A stretch of 61,368 nt of DNA from Bacillus sp. S/N-304-OC-R1 (lineage in GTDB: Bacteria; Bacillota; Bacilli; Bacillales; Cytobacillaceae). This document shows, piece by piece, positions 47,875-57,511 of the stretch. The notes under the pieces were generated by a model that made no database searches, was not told the DNA's origin, and saw only the letters and a list, made by a program, of their open reading frames with translations. The position numbers were made by a program, and so were the translations under genes. Where the stretch lies: the NCBI RefSeq assembly GCF_019749375.1, contig NZ_JACWFE010000006.1, forward strand, positions 1 to 61,368. Reading direction: 5' to 3'. Position 1 is the stretch's first letter, and every line of letters starts with the position of its first letter.

Positions 47875-48819
47875 ATGATCGAAATAGAAAAACCAAAAAT
47901 CGAAACGGTTGAGATCAGCGATGATGCCAAGTACGGGAAGTTCGTTGTAGAGCCACTTGAGCGTGGATATGGTACAACTTTGGGTAACTCCTTACGTCGT
48001 ATCCTTTTATCCTCACTTCCTGGTGCCGCAGTTACATCAATCCAAATTGATGGGGTACTTCATGAGTTCTCAACAATTGAAGGCGTCGTAGAAGATGTAA
48101 CATCTATCATTTTGAACATCAAAAAGCTTGCACTAAAAATCTACTCTGATGAAGAGAAGACGCTTGAAATTGATGTACAGGGCGAAGGTGTAGTTAAGGC
48201 TGCTGATATTACTCATGATAGTGATGTTGAAATTCTAAATCCAGATCTTCACATTGCTACATTAGGAACAAATGGTCATCTGCGTATGCGTTTAACTGCT
48301 AAACGCGGCCGTGGTTATACTCCAGCTGTCCAAAATAAAAGAGAAGATCAGCCAATTGGTGTGATTCCAATTGATTCTATCTATACACCAGTTTCACGAG
48401 TTTCTTTCCAAGTAGAAAATACACGCGTAGGCCAAATGACTAACTATGATAAGTTAACATTGGACGTATGGACTGATGGTAGCACTGGTCCACAAGATGC
48501 TGTAGCACTTGGTGCAAAGGTTTTAACTGAGCATTTAAATATCTTTGTTGGTTTAACTGATGAAGCACAAAATGCTGAGATCATGGTTGAAAAAGAAGAA
48601 GACCAAAAAGAGAAAGTACTTGAGATGACAATTGAAGAACTAGATTTATCTGTTCGTTCATACAACTGTTTAAAACGTGCTGGAATCAATACCGTTCAAG
48701 AACTAGCTAACAAAACGGAAGAAGATATGATGAAGGTTCGTAACTTAGGCAGAAAGTCTCTTGAGGAAGTTAAACACAAATTAGAGGAGCTTGGATTAGG
48801 CCTTCGAAAAGATGACTGA
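47875..48819 (+). CDS. rpoA: RpoA, RNA polymerase alpha subunit
   Basis: Assembles the polymerase and contacts activators. N-terminal dimer domain ([20 protein letters not shown] near 29-48), flexible linker, and C-terminal helix-hairpin-helix domain with [17 protein letters not shown] and [12 protein letters not shown]. 314 aa, standard. Ribosome site AAGGAGGGTG. Confidence 0.98.
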   Translation: MIEIEKPKIETVEISDDAKYGKFVVEPLERGYGTTLGNSLRRILLSSLPGAAVTSIQIDGVLHEFSTIEGVVEDVTSIILNIKKLALKIYSDEEKTLEIDVQGEGVVKAADITHDSDVEILNPDLHIATLGTNGHLRMRLTAKRGRGYTPAVQNKREDQPIGVIPIDSIYTPVSRVSFQVENTRVGQMTNYDKLTLDVWTDGSTGPQDAVALGAKVLTEHLNIFVGLTDEAQNAEIMVEKEEDQKEKVLEMTIEELDLSVRSYNCLKRAGINTVQELANKTEEDMMKVRNLGRKSLEEVKHKLEELGLGLRKDD

Positions 48820-48871
48820 TAAGCATCCGCTTATTGTGGCATTAATTGTGGCTAACTAAAGCTTATGATGA

Positions 48872-49258
<387 letters not shown>

Positions 49259-49268
49259 TCTTTTAACA

Positions 49269-49317
49269 GAAAAGGGCGAGAGACAGTTTATTCAGAAACT
49301 TTTTTCTTGCCCTTTTT
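49269..49317 (+). terminator. terminator of the ribosomal superoperon
   Basis: GAAAAGGGCGAG pairs with CTTGCCCTTTTTC (one G-T pair), large loop, then T-rich sequence. Confidence 0.85.
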
Positions 49318-49455
49318 CTATAAATTATTCGTTTGCCTAATTGTGGCAAATTTAAAAAGTGAGCGTTACGATGAGCATATAGGAGTAATACATTTACTTT
49401 TGGAATTGGCCATATAGTGTTGTTTTTGCACTATAGTATGACTCGTCTAGCTCTT

Positions 49456-49528
49456 GCACCTTTCCGTCTTTTCTATTTTGCGTATAACAGGTGGAGCCTG
49501 TTTTGTTCGGGAAGGTGCAGGCTTTTTT
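49456..49528 (+). terminator. large terminator-like hairpin
   Basis: GCACCTTTCCG (49456-49466) pairs with CGGGAAGGTGC (49508-49518), 11 pairs, enclosing a smaller AACAGG/CCTGTT hairpin (49486-49502), and is followed by six T at 49523-49528. A sequence GTCTAGCTC lies just before it, like the start of the rplK-rplA repeat. Confidence 0.65.
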
Positions 49529-49693
49529 AATTTAAGGTTTAAAATGACAACTGTGTATGGGCTTGAATAGGGAGGCAGTTTTGGCATTTTATACAGCTCA
49601 GATAACGGATTTTCTGGAGATTTTCGTAATGAAAAGGTAATTTCTTAATTTATTTGTTATCAGCAATAATATATCAACTGTCATACTATTGAA

Positions 49694-49718
49694 GCTCGCC
49701 AATTGTGGCGGCTTTTTT
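49694..49718 (+). terminator. short terminator upstream of ecfA1
   Basis: CGCC/GGCG with AATTGT loop, flanking G-C pairs, then six T. Confidence 0.6.
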
Positions 49719-49750
49719 CATAGTTAAATGTTTTTTACTGCAATATGTTG

Positions 49751-49778
49751 TTGAATGTTTGCCAGTCCAGTTTAGAAT
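49751..49778 (+). promoter_or_regulatory. candidate promoter of ecfA1-ecfA2-ecfT-truA
   Basis: TTGAAT at 49751-49756, 16-bp spacer, TAGAAT at 49773-49778, 33 bp before the ecfA1 start. Confidence 0.55.
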
Positions 49779-49811
49779 AGAGAGTAGAGAGAGATGAGAG
49801 GAGGAACAACC

Positions 49812-50654
49812 ATGAGCAAGAAAGCGCTAGTCCAACTAAAAAATGTCTCTTTTCAATATGATATTCAAGCTGCATATGCTCTTCAAGATGTGTCTTTTGA
49901 GATCTACGAAGGGGAATGGCTTGCGATTGTAGGACATAATGGTTCTGGTAAATCCACGTTAGCTAAGCTATTGAATGGTTTACATTATGCGCAGGCGGGT
50001 TCCATTACTGTTAAGGATATCCCATTAACAGAGGAAACTGTGTGGGATACACGAAAAGTAGTTGGCATGGTTTTTCAAAACCCGGACAATCAGTTTGTTG
50101 GAACAACTGTCCAGGATGATGTGGCTTTTGGTTTAGAAAACAATGGAATTGCTAGAGACGACATGATAGAACGAGTTCATAGTTCCTTGGAAAAGGTGAA
50201 AATGGCGCAATTTCTCGATCAAGAGCCGCACCATCTATCAGGTGGCCAAAAGCAAAGGGTGGCTATTGCAGGAGTAATTGCTCTTAGACCATCCATTATT
50301 ATTTTGGATGAAGCAACATCTATGCTCGATCCAAGAGGCCGGGAAGAGGTTCTAGAAACCGTAAGAGAGTTGAAAGAAACACATAATATGACCGTTATTT
50401 CCATTACGCATGATTTAGAGGAAGCTGCAAAGGCTGATCGAATTATTGTAATGAATAAAGGCAAGCTGTATCGCGAGGGGACACCAGCTGAAATATTTCA
50501 AATGGATGAAGAGCTGGTGAAGCTTGGTTTGGATATTCCATTTCCTGTAAAGATGAGCAAACTACTAAAGGAACAAGGCATTTCCATATCAAGACATTTT
50601 TTATCTGAAGAAGAGTTGGTGACAGAGTTATGGACATCTCACTGCAAAAAGTAG
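49812..50654 (+). CDS. ecfA1: EcfA1, energy-coupling factor transporter ATPase
   Basis: One of two ATPases powering vitamin and metal uptake through interchangeable S subunits. Walker [10 protein letters not shown] (about 42-50), Q-loop [13 protein letters not shown] signature LSGGQKQRV, Walker [12 protein letters not shown], switch His in [11 protein letters not shown] 49812 gives 280 aa; the ATG at 49794 precedes its ribosome site GAGGAGG. Overlaps ecfA2 by 25 bp. Confidence 0.96.
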   Translation: MSKKALVQLKNVSFQYDIQAAYALQDVSFEIYEGEWLAIVGHNGSGKSTLAKLLNGLHYAQAGSITVKDIPLTEETVWDTRKVVGMVFQNPDNQFVGTTVQDDVAFGLENNGIARDDMIERVHSSLEKVKMAQFLDQEPHHLSGGQKQRVAIAGVIALRPSIIILDEATSMLDPRGREEVLETVRELKETHNMTVISITHDLEEAAKADRIIVMNKGKLYREGTPAEIFQMDEELVKLGLDIPFPVKMSKLLKEQGISISRHFLSEEELVTELWTSHCKK

Positions 50655-51499
50655 AATATCGCTATCAGGTAAATACCCCATTTGAACATCTAGCTATAAA
50701 GGATGTTTCCATTGATATCCCCTCTGGGACATTCTTAGCTATTATCGGTCATACAGGCTCTGGTAAATCAACGGTTTTGCAACACTTAAATGCGCTATTA
50801 AAGCCTACAGCTGGGAAGGTCATCCTTGGTGATAAAGAAATTACTTCAGATAAGAAGCAAAAGAATTTGAAGGAAGTACGGCAAAAGGTCGGTATTGTTT
50901 TTCAATTTCCAGAGCACCAATTATTTGAGGAAACGGTTGAGAAGGATATTTGCTTTGGACCGATGAATTTCGGTGTTTCCGAGGAAGAAGCAAAACGAAG
51001 GGCTAGAGTGGCTATAAGGCAAGTGGGCCTTTCTGAAGAGATATTAGAGAAATCTCCGTTTGATTTATCAGGTGGTCAAATGCGCAGGGTAGCAATTGCA
51101 GGTGTTCTTGCGATGGAACCAGATGTTATAGTACTGGACGAGCCGACAGCAGGTTTGGACCCAAGAGGCCGTAAGGAAATCATGGAGATGTTCAATAAGC
51201 TGCATCAGGAAAGAAAACTATCAACGATTCTAGTAACTCATAGTATGGAAGATGCTTCTAGATATGCAGATCAAATTGTCATAATGCATAAGGGAGAAGT
51301 CTACAAAAAAGGAACCCCTAAGGAAATTTTCTCATCACCAGAAGGGTTAATTGATTTAGGTTTAGACGTACCGGAAGTTGTTCGTTTTCAGCAAAAAGTT
51401 GAAAAAGCATTTCAAATCAAGTTTCCGGAAACCTGTTTAACAGTTGAAAAGCTAACCGAGGAAATTGCAGCTTTCGTAAAGAGAGGTGACCAAAAATGA
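50630..51499 (+). CDS. ecfA2: EcfA2, energy-coupling factor transporter ATPase
   Basis: Second ATPase of the ECF module, pairing with EcfA1. Walker [11 protein letters not shown]-loop [10 protein letters not shown] (the EcfA2 type), signature LSGGQMRRV, Walker [14 protein letters not shown]. 289 aa. Starts inside ecfA1, stops at ATGA overlapping ecfT. Confidence 0.96.
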   Translation: MDISLQKVEYRYQVNTPFEHLAIKDVSIDIPSGTFLAIIGHTGSGKSTVLQHLNALLKPTAGKVILGDKEITSDKKQKNLKEVRQKVGIVFQFPEHQLFEETVEKDICFGPMNFGVSEEEAKRRARVAIRQVGLSEEILEKSPFDLSGGQMRRVAIAGVLAMEPDVIVLDEPTAGLDPRGRKEIMEMFNKLHQERKLSTILVTHSMEDASRYADQIVIMHKGEVYKKGTPKEIFSSPEGLIDLGLDVPEVVRFQQKVEKAFQIKFPETCLTVEKLTEEIAAFVKRGDQK

Positions 51500-52293
51500 T
51501 GGAAAAAATGATTTTTGGGCGCTATGTACCTGCGCAGTCTGTCATACACCGTATGGATCCTCGTTCAAAGCTTATTGTTATATTTTTGTTTGTTTGTATA
51601 GTGTTTATTGCAAACAATGCTTTCACTTATGGGGCTTTATTAGTTTATACCCTTTTTATGGTGTCCATGTCTAAGGTTCCATTACGGTTTATTCTTGCAG
51701 GCTTAAAGCCTGTATTGTGGCTTGTTCTCTTTACACTGCTCCTGCATTTGTTTTTAACAAAAGATGGAGAGATTTTGTTTAAAGCAGGCTGGTTTACGAT
51801 TTATGAAGAAGGATTAAAGCAGGGGTTATTTATTTCTATGCGTTTTTTCCTATTAATCTTAATGACATCGATTTTGACGTTAACAACAACACCAATTGAA
51901 ATTACAGATGGGCTTGAGACCCTTCTTCATCCTCTTAATAAGGTGAAGTTTCCTGTACATGAGCTTGCTCTCATGATGTCCATCTCTTTAAGATTTATTC
52001 CAACCTTAATGCAAGAGACAGATAAAATTATGAAAGCTCAAACAGCAAGAGGAGTAGATTTTTCTGGAGGGCCGATTAAAGACAGGGTGAAAGCGATTAT
52101 TCCACTCCTCATCCCACTATTTGTCAGCTCATTTAAAAGGGCAGAGGAGCTAGCTACTGCCATGGAGGCAAGGGGATACCGCGGCGGTGAAGGAAGAACG
52201 AAATACAGGCAGCTTAACTGGAGCCTCAGGGATACAACTATGATTATCCTGTTAGGTTTATTAACGGTTGTATTATTCTTATTAAGGACATAA
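51496..52293 (+). CDS. ecfT: EcfT, energy-coupling factor transmembrane subunit
   Basis: Scaffold joining the ATPases to a substrate-binding S protein. Several membrane spans and the two cytoplasmic coupling segments with AQTARGVDFSGG and AMEARGYRGGEGR, each holding the conserved xRG motif. 265 aa. No S component is adjacent, so this is a group II (shared) module whose S subunits lie elsewhere. Confidence 0.96.
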   Translation: MMEKMIFGRYVPAQSVIHRMDPRSKLIVIFLFVCIVFIANNAFTYGALLVYTLFMVSMSKVPLRFILAGLKPVLWLVLFTLLLHLFLTKDGEILFKAGWFTIYEEGLKQGLFISMRFFLLILMTSILTLTTTPIEITDGLETLLHPLNKVKFPVHELALMMSISLRFIPTLMQETDKIMKAQTARGVDFSGGPIKDRVKAIIPLLIPLFVSSFKRAEELATAMEARGYRGGEGRTKYRQLNWSLRDTTMIILLGLLTVVLFLLRT

Positions 52294-52302
52294 TGGAGCT
52301 TA

Positions 52303-53043
52303 ATGATGAAAAGATATAAGTGTATAGTAGCCTATGACGGAACTAAATTTTCTGGTTATCAAGTTCAGCCTCAAAAAAGGACCATACAAAGTGAAATTGA
52401 GGATGCTTTAAAAAAGCTTCATAAAGGGAAGGAAGTAAAGGTGAGCGCCTCTGGCAGGACAGATGCAGGGGTCCATGCCAAAGGACAGGTTATTCATTTT
52501 GATTCTGAACTGAATATTCCGTTGCCAAAGTGGGATATTGCCCTTAACTCTCTCTTGCCTGATGATATTGTTATATTAGGTACGGAAGAGGCCAATAGCA
52601 CCTTTCATGCTCGCTTTGATGCAACAGGAAAGGAATATCGGTACTTTTTGAAGCTTTCTTCTCAAAGAGATCCTTTTACACGAGATTATGCCTATCAGTA
52701 TCCCTATCCTTTGAATCTCGAATCTATGAAGGCAGCAGCAGCCTTTTTAATAGGGACTTATGATTTTACAAGTTTCTGCTCGGCAAAGACCGAGGTGGAG
52801 GATAAGGTTCGTGAATTAAAGGAGATAGAACTGATTGAAGAGGATGAATCGTTAGTTTTCCGCTTTGTTGGAAATGGCTTTCTATACAATATGGTAAGAA
52901 TATTGGTTGGTACTCTTCTCGAAGTCGGAGCGGGAAATCTGGAGCCGTACTCCATGACTGAAATCTTGGAAAAGAAAGACCGGTCCTTTGCAGGAAAAAC
53001 TGCTCCAGCACATGGACTTTATTTATGGAGAGTATTTTACTAG
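52303..53043 (+). CDS. truA: TruA, tRNA pseudouridine synthase (positions 38-40)
   Basis: Makes pseudouridine in the anticodon stem-loop. Catalytic Asp in [14 protein letters not shown] (about 50-63); [17 protein letters not shown] and NGFLYNMVR motifs. 246 aa. Ribosome site TGGAG; either of two adjacent ATGs (52303 or 52306) could start it. Co-transcribed after ecfT. Confidence 0.96.
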   Translation: MMKRYKCIVAYDGTKFSGYQVQPQKRTIQSEIEDALKKLHKGKEVKVSASGRTDAGVHAKGQVIHFDSELNIPLPKWDIALNSLLPDDIVILGTEEANSTFHARFDATGKEYRYFLKLSSQRDPFTRDYAYQYPYPLNLESMKAAAAFLIGTYDFTSFCSAKTEVEDKVRELKEIELIEEDESLVFRFVGNGFLYNMVRILVGTLLEVGAGNLEPYSMTEILEKKDRSFAGKTAPAHGLYLWRVFY

Positions 53044-53156
53044 GAAATTTTATTATAATTTTTTTGAAATTCCTGTAAGAACCACGCGGTGGCGTTGTAA
53101 AGCCGTTTTGCTTATTAAAAAACGCCCAAAACAACTAAACCTGGTGTAACATTTTA

Positions 53157-53185
53157 TTGACAATAGTCGTTCAAAAGTGTATTAT
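53157..53185 (+). promoter_or_regulatory. promoter of rplM-rpsI
   Basis: TTGACA at 53157-53162, 17-bp spacer, TATTAT at 53180-53185. Confidence 0.8.
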
Positions 53186-53191
53186 AGCAAA

Positions 53192-53283
53192 GGTATTGTT
53201 ATTAAAACCACGATAAGCCCCGGAACTTATTGTGTCTAAGATAAATGAAACCAATGAAATTATGATGATGGAATTTTTAGGAG
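53192..53283 (+). promoter_or_regulatory. L13 leader (ribosomal-protein leader RNA)
   Basis: The transcript start region contains TTAAAACCACGATAAG and CCCCGGAACTTATTGTG, which match the L13 leader motif of Bacillaceae as I recall it. Presumed to let L13 repress its own operon. Motif recognised by eye, not by covariance search. Confidence 0.75.
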
Positions 53284-53291
53284 GGAAAATG

Positions 53292-53729
53292 ATGCGTACA
53301 ACGTTTATGGCGAATGCAAACAATATCGAGCGTAAATGGTACGTGGTTGATGCAGAAGGCAAAACTCTAGGTCGTCTTGCTAGTGAAGTTGCGTCAATCC
53401 TACGTGGTAAACATAAACCAACTTACACACCACATGTTGATACTGGTGATCATGTAATTATTATTAATGCAGCTAAGATCGAATTAACTGGTAATAAATT
53501 AAATGACAAAATTTACTACCGTCACACAAATCACCCAGGTGGTTTAAAACAAAGAACTGCTAACGAAATGCGTACGAACTATCCTGAGAGAATGTTAGAG
53601 CTTGCTATTAAAGGCATGCTTCCAAAGAACACTCTTGGTCGTCAAATGTTCAAAAAATTACACGTATATGCTGGCGCTGAACATAAGCAGCAAGCACAAC
53701 AACCTGAAGTTTACGAACTTCGTGGATAA
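53292..53729 (+). CDS. rplM: ribosomal protein L13
   Basis: Early-assembly 50S protein. ATG 53292 ([20 protein letters not shown]) behind AGGAGGG gives 145 aa, standard; the longer frame from 53232 runs through the leader, and the adjacent ATG at 53289 is less likely. Signature [18 protein letters not shown]. Confidence 0.97.
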   Translation: MRTTFMANANNIERKWYVVDAEGKTLGRLASEVASILRGKHKPTYTPHVDTGDHVIIINAAKIELTGNKLNDKIYYRHTNHPGGLKQRTANEMRTNYPERMLELAIKGMLPKNTLGRQMFKKLHVYAGAEHKQQAQQPEVYELRG

Positions 53730-53750
53730 TTTTTAGGGGAGGTTATTAAC

Positions 53751-54143
53751 TTGGCACAGGTTCAATATATTGGCACTGGTCGTCGTAAGAGCTCCGTTGC
53801 ACGAGTTCGTTTAGTACCAGGCGATGGCAAAATCATTATCAATGGTCGTGAAATTGAAGACTATATCCCATTTGCAGCTTTACGTGAAGTTGTAAAGCAA
53901 CCACTAGTAGCTACTGAAACTCTTGGCGGCTACGATGTGCTTGTAAACGTAAATGGTGGAGGTTACACTGGTCAAGCTGGCGCTATCCGCCACGGTATCG
54001 CTCGTGCGTTACTTCAAGCTGATCCAGAATACCGTCCAACACTAAAAGCTGCTGGACTATTAACTCGTGACGCTCGTATGAAAGAACGTAAAAAATACGG
54101 TCTTAAAGGCGCTCGTCGTGCACCACAGTTCTCAAAACGTTAA
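53751..54143 (+). CDS. rpsI: ribosomal protein S9
   Basis: 30S head protein whose C-terminal tail contacts P-site tRNA. TTG start ([21 protein letters not shown]) behind GGGGAGG; 130 aa, standard, ending [11 protein letters not shown]. Confidence 0.98.
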   Translation: MAQVQYIGTGRRKSSVARVRLVPGDGKIIINGREIEDYIPFAALREVVKQPLVATETLGGYDVLVNVNGGGYTGQAGAIRHGIARALLQADPEYRPTLKAAGLLTRDARMKERKKYGLKGARRAPQFSKR

Positions 54144-54160
54144 TTTTTGGCGTTTCAAAG

Positions 54161-54189
54161 CCCTCAACCGATTTGGTTGGGGGTTTTTT
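54161..54189 (+). terminator. terminator after rpsI
   Basis: CCCTCAACC pairs with GGTTGGGGG (one G-T), GATTT loop, six T. Confidence 0.95.
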
Positions 54190-54285
54190 GTATTTATTTT
54201 GGCTGAAATTCGCGCTTTTGCAAGTCAGAGAGAATAGTTACGAAAACAGACAGTAGTTGCATTTCGATATGAAAATGGAGATCGT

Positions 54286-54701
54286 GGTAAAAGAGGGGAG
54301 GTCATATTGCCCAATCAAGGCGAAAAAAGGTATACCCGGTAAGAGAGAGACTGTCTTATTGCCCGATCAAGGCGAAAAAAGGTATACATGGTAAAAGAGA
54401 GTCGGTCTCATTGCCCGATCAAGCTGAAAAAAGGTATACCCGGTAAGAGAGAGACTGTCTCATTGCCCGATCAAGGAAAAAAAAGGTATACCCGGTAAGA
54501 GAGAGACTGTCTCATTGCCCGATCAAGCTGAAAAAAGGTATACATGGTAAAAGAGGGGCGGTCATTTTGCCCGATCAAGCTGAAAAAAGGTATACCCGGT
54601 AAGAGAGAGGCAGTCTCATTGCCCGACCAAGCTGGAAAAGGAATCTCCTGGTTAAAAAGAAGTAATCTCATGGCCTATTCAAGGGAAAATAGGATAATTA
54701 C
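54286..54701. repeat. 52-bp tandem array, eight units
   Basis: Units start at 54286, 54338, 54390, 54442, 54494, 54546, 54598 and 54650, each exactly 52 bp; the last is degenerate. Shared core: GGTAA-AGAG, then TTGCCCGATCAAG, an A-tract of 6-8 A, and GGTATAC. Two small palindromes recur, GGTATACC and GAGACTGTCTC. Two subtypes are mixed: CCCGGTAAGAGAGAGACTGTC (units 2, 4, 5, 7) and ATGGTAAAAGAG-G (units 1, 3, 6). Because 52 is not a multiple of 3, each copy is read in a different frame, and a stop recurs, so it is not coding. Confidence 0.93.
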
Positions 54702-54756
54702 GGTCAATAGTGCAGTACAGGCCATTTACTTTTGAAAGATCAGTACTAACTTCTGT

Positions 54757-55665
54757 TTATACAAAATATCTATGCTTTTTAGCCCCTATTGACTCTAAGT
54801 TTTGCAATAGAATTCTTCTAATCGTCTTCTGGGACTTAACTATTTTGCACCAATCATGTACATAGTTAGTAGTGATTTTATTATTGGGAAAAAGGCATTT
54901 TAATTCTTCGACATTCCTCAAAACCCCGAAGTCGATATCCTCTGCGTAACCACAAGAATTGCATACTATCTTCTTTTCATTGCAAATCGTTTCAAAAGAA
55001 AGACAAGCTATACAAGTAATTCCCTTTTGCAGTTGGCTATAATCGTATGATGGCAAACGGGTAAAAGGAGATTTGGATAGATGTATTTCCATTAACAGAT
55101 CTGCTAACTCTCTGTGCTGAGGATTTAGTTTGGAAGGGGTATCATTCAACTTTTTAATAAAACGATTAAGCTGTGTTGGTAAGATTATAGAAGCAATTAC
55201 GGGGGCTTGATATAAGGTGAATTCAGGATTTACAAATGTAACATACCCTTCAATTGGTAAGTATATTCCATTGTTTTTGAGGAGTGAGGCGAGTAATGTT
55301 TTGCTGCGCTTTAGCTGATCAAGTGGATTTGTTATTTCATGATTGGATAACAACGTGCGAAATTCGTCGGAACTATAATGATAATCTCCTTCATAATTTT
55401 TAATTTCAATAGGGAAGATGGTTTTCTGTGAAATGATTAAGGTATCAATTTGGAATATTGAGCGGTTATACTCGAGGCATAAATCATTAATAATGTAAAT
55501 ATCACTTTGGATTTTTTCTGTTAATTGATCGAATATTAATTCGCCTTGATAACCTTTTTCAAGGTTAGAATAGTGTCTTTTATCTTTTTCGGACAACTCC
55601 ATTCGATTGTTTAATGATCTCATAATAACCAATTCGTTTGATATCGAACGAGGTTTCAAATTCAT
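54757..55665 (-). CDS. NERD-domain protein with C-terminal zinc ribbon
   Basis: 302 aa. The nuclease-related domain (about residues 30-150) has YQGE (residues 39-42), an Asp in QIDTL (74) and ExK in FPIEIKNY (87 and 89), the acidic and lysine pattern of the restriction-endonuclease-like fold. A zinc ribbon has C218, C221, C235 and C238. Start at 55665 is preferred over ATG 55677 because GGAGATGAGG then has 6-nt spacing. Minus strand, against its neighbours, between rpsI and ybaK, where B. subtilis has other content. Substrate unknown; likely acquired or lineage-specific. Confidence 0.88.
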   Translation of the reverse strand: MNLKPRSISNELVIMRSLNNRMELSEKDKRHYSNLEKGYQGELIFDQLTEKIQSDIYIINDLCLEYNRSIFQIDTLIISQKTIFPIEIKNYEGDYHYSSDEFRTLLSNHEITNPLDQLKRSKTLLASLLKNNGIYLPIEGYVTFVNPEFTLYQAPVIASIILPTQLNRFIKKLNDTPSKLNPQHRELADLLMEIHLSKSPFTRLPSYDYSQLQKGITCIACLSFETICNEKKIVCNSCGYAEDIDFGVLRNVEELKCLFPNNKITTNYVHDWCKIVKSQKTIRRILLQNLESIGAKKHRYFV

Positions 55666-56105
55666 ATTTTGCCTCATCTCCTAAAAATACTTTTAACACT
55701 TGTGATAATTTTTGGTTGCTTCCCTATAAACAATACATAATTAATCAGTTTTAAAATGAGAATGAAATTAGCAATTGGTTTTTAAGGGGAGGGTGCTTGT
55801 AGTAATTGAATACATTTCTTACGGGTTTGTTATCAATGGCATGCATTTTATTGGAGGCTTGTTTTCAGCTAACTTTACGTTCCATATTACAATCAAAGAA
55901 AATTACTTGCAATCATCATGTATATTAATAGTGGTAAATGGACATCTGAAAGGTGCTTTAGCAGCTGTTTTGTCGAATCAGAAGATAAATGATTGACGTA
56001 AAAGTGCCTTGAAACTAAGACCAAAAAATTGGCAATCAAAAGCACTGTCCTCTTTGTATGTCCCTCGTTTTATAGTTAAAGACTATCTATAAGAGGTGAG
56101 ACATC
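55666..56105. other. 440-bp stretch without a confident gene
   Basis: A 73-codon frame (55775-55996) exists on the + strand, but its only in-frame GTG (55793) sits directly on the AGGGGAGGG purine stretch and no other start is well spaced. The hydrophobic product resembles nothing I know. An SD-like GAGGTGAG at the far end serves the next gene. Confidence 0.5.
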
Positions 56106-56549
56106 ATGAATATAATTACAACCTTTACAGAAAAGAAAAGAGAAAAGCAAATAAAATATGAAAAATCTGTTTTACGCGAGATTTCGATAAAAGCTTTAAA
56201 AGAAAAGGTTCAGCAGTATTTTGGGGCGTCACGTTTTGTGAGCGGGTTGCTGATGAATAATGGCATAGAAGAAGCGTGTTATGATGTAGCGATTGAAGCC
56301 TATTTATTAGGGGCTCACTTTAGTCGGTTTGGATATTTTGGAGAAAGTGTTAAGGAAGTTAGATATCGATGCAGGCATGAAGAGCGGCATTTAGTTGATA
56401 CTTTATACCACTTTTTACTCTACTGGGGACAAGGGGAAGAAGGAGCAGCCAGTGAAGCCCTTTATTATTTATGTGAGGAATACGTATTATTTTGGTGGAT
56501 GGAAGGTTTTGATAAGGGGGAAAGAAGATATAAATTGAGACTTCACTAG
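56106..56549 (+). CDS. ybaK: conserved Bacillus protein, DUF2521 (YbaK)
   Basis: 147-aa protein of unknown function found beside cwlD in Bacillus. Begins MNIITTFTEKKREKQIKYEKS; mostly helical, rich in Glu, Tyr and Trp (EEYVLFWWMEGFDKGERRYK). No motif of enzymatic type seen. Ribosome site AGAGGTGAG. cwlD follows after about 75 bp, consistent with one operon. Confidence 0.85.
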   Translation: MNIITTFTEKKREKQIKYEKSVLREISIKALKEKVQQYFGASRFVSGLLMNNGIEEACYDVAIEAYLLGAHFSRFGYFGESVKEVRYRCRHEERHLVDTLYHFLLYWGQGEEGAASEALYYLCEEYVLFWWMEGFDKGERRYKLRLH

Positions 56550-56623
56550 GTGAATTCTGAGTTCTATTACTCCAACTCGTCCCATATATTGAAATGAGGA
56601 CGAGCGGGAGGATTGACTATTTA

Positions 56624-57343
56624 ATGAGAAATAGACTAAAAACCGGTGGATTTATTATTGGCCTTATCATTCTGTTCTTTATTTTACAATATGACTTTAC
56701 TGATAATGATTCTTGGGAATCGTGGAATTTGCCGCTGACAGGAAAGATTATCTTATTGGATCCTGGTCATGGAGGGCCGGATGGAGGTGCCGGTGACGAT
56801 GCAGTGCTAGAGAAGGACATTGCGCTCGCTGTTTCATTAAAAGTTCGAGATCTTCTTCAACAGCAAGGGGCTCTTGTCTTAATGACAAGAGAGGATGATC
56901 GGGATTTGGCTCCAGAAGGAACGAGGGGCTATAGCAGGAGGAAAGTGGAGGATTTGAAACAAAGACTGGAAATGATTAATAACTCGGGGGCGGAGTTCTT
57001 TATCAGTATTCATTTGAATTCAATCCCTTCCCCAAGATGGAGCGGGGCGCAGACCTTCTATACTACAAGAAAAAATGATAATGGCCGAGCGGCTAAGTTT
57101 ATCCAAGACGAACTGCGGCGAAACCTTGAGAATACTACAAGAAGAGCAAAAGAGTTAAACAATGTATATATATTAAAACATGCGAATATACCAGGCTCGC
57201 TAGTAGAGATTGGTTTTTTATCAAATCCTGCTGAAAAAGCGAACTTAAAGAATGAGCAATATCAGAATAAGGTGGCTGCATCTATTTATATGGGGATTTT
57301 ACGCCACTTTTCAGATGAAAAAGAGTTAATTGAGGAGGATTAA
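56624..57343 (+). CDS. cwlD: CwlD, germination-specific N-acetylmuramoyl-L-alanine amidase
   Basis: Removes peptide side chains from spore cortex so PdaA can form muramic delta-lactam. N-terminal hydrophobic segment (about 7-25), then an Amidase_3 domain with metal ligands in LDPGHGGPDGG (His), LEKDIALAV (Glu), ISIHLNS (His) and VEIGFLSN (Glu). ATG 56624 gives 239 aa, matching relatives; the ATG at 56594 precedes the GGGAGG ribosome site, which is a little far (12 nt). In B. subtilis it is transcribed in sporulation. Confidence 0.95.
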   Translation: MRNRLKTGGFIIGLIILFFILQYDFTDNDSWESWNLPLTGKIILLDPGHGGPDGGAGDDAVLEKDIALAVSLKVRDLLQQQGALVLMTREDDRDLAPEGTRGYSRRKVEDLKQRLEMINNSGAEFFISIHLNSIPSPRWSGAQTFYTTRKNDNGRAAKFIQDELRRNLENTTRRAKELNNVYILKHANIPGSLVEIGFLSNPAEKANLKNEQYQNKVAASIYMGILRHFSDEKELIEED

Positions 57344-57370
57344 AAGATGCTTTAGGGCATCTTTATTTGT
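57344..57370 (+). terminator. probable terminator after cwlD
   Basis: AAGATGC/GCATCTT hairpin with TTTAGG loop starting right after the stop, followed by TATTTGTTT. Weak U-tract. Confidence 0.6.
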
Positions 57371-57467
57371 TTAAAATACCTCGCCTCATAATGGGTAAAT
57401 TAGAGGTAGTGTAATGGTTTAATACAATACAGGTGTGATACAATTACATAGTAGGCAATTAATCATA

Positions 57468-57476
57468 TGTTATAAT
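57468..57476 (+). promoter_or_regulatory. extended -10 promoter of salA
   Basis: TGTTATAAT fits the extended -10 (TGNTATAAT) exactly; no good -35 at 17 bp, as often seen with extended -10 promoters. Confidence 0.65.
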
Positions 57477-57511
57477 TTAAAGTAAACGAATAAAAAGAGG
57501 CGGTGCTTAAT

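Larger units (their letters stand above)
49319..49772 (+). other. long gap before ecfA1 with serial hairpins
   Basis: About 450 bp with no credible gene. It contains hairpins TTTGCC/GGCAAA (49332-49350), TATAGTG/CACTATA (49413-49435), a large one at 49456-49528 and another at 49694-49718, the last two with T-runs. Could hold a cis-acting leader for the transporter genes; no known riboswitch class is recognised. Confidence 0.5.

Noticed and set aside
54286..54701. CRISPR array
   Set aside because: Units are contiguous copies with no unique spacers, and no cas genes are near.
54544..54735. 63-codon frame through the end of the 52-bp array
   Set aside because: The repeat length is not a multiple of 3 and the frame is just an open stretch through repeat units; no ribosome site.
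55775..55996. 73-codon hydrophobic reading frame between the NERD gene and ybaK
   Set aside because: The in-frame GTG lies right on the purine-rich site and no spaced start exists; product resembles nothing known. Kept only as part of a gene-free stretch.
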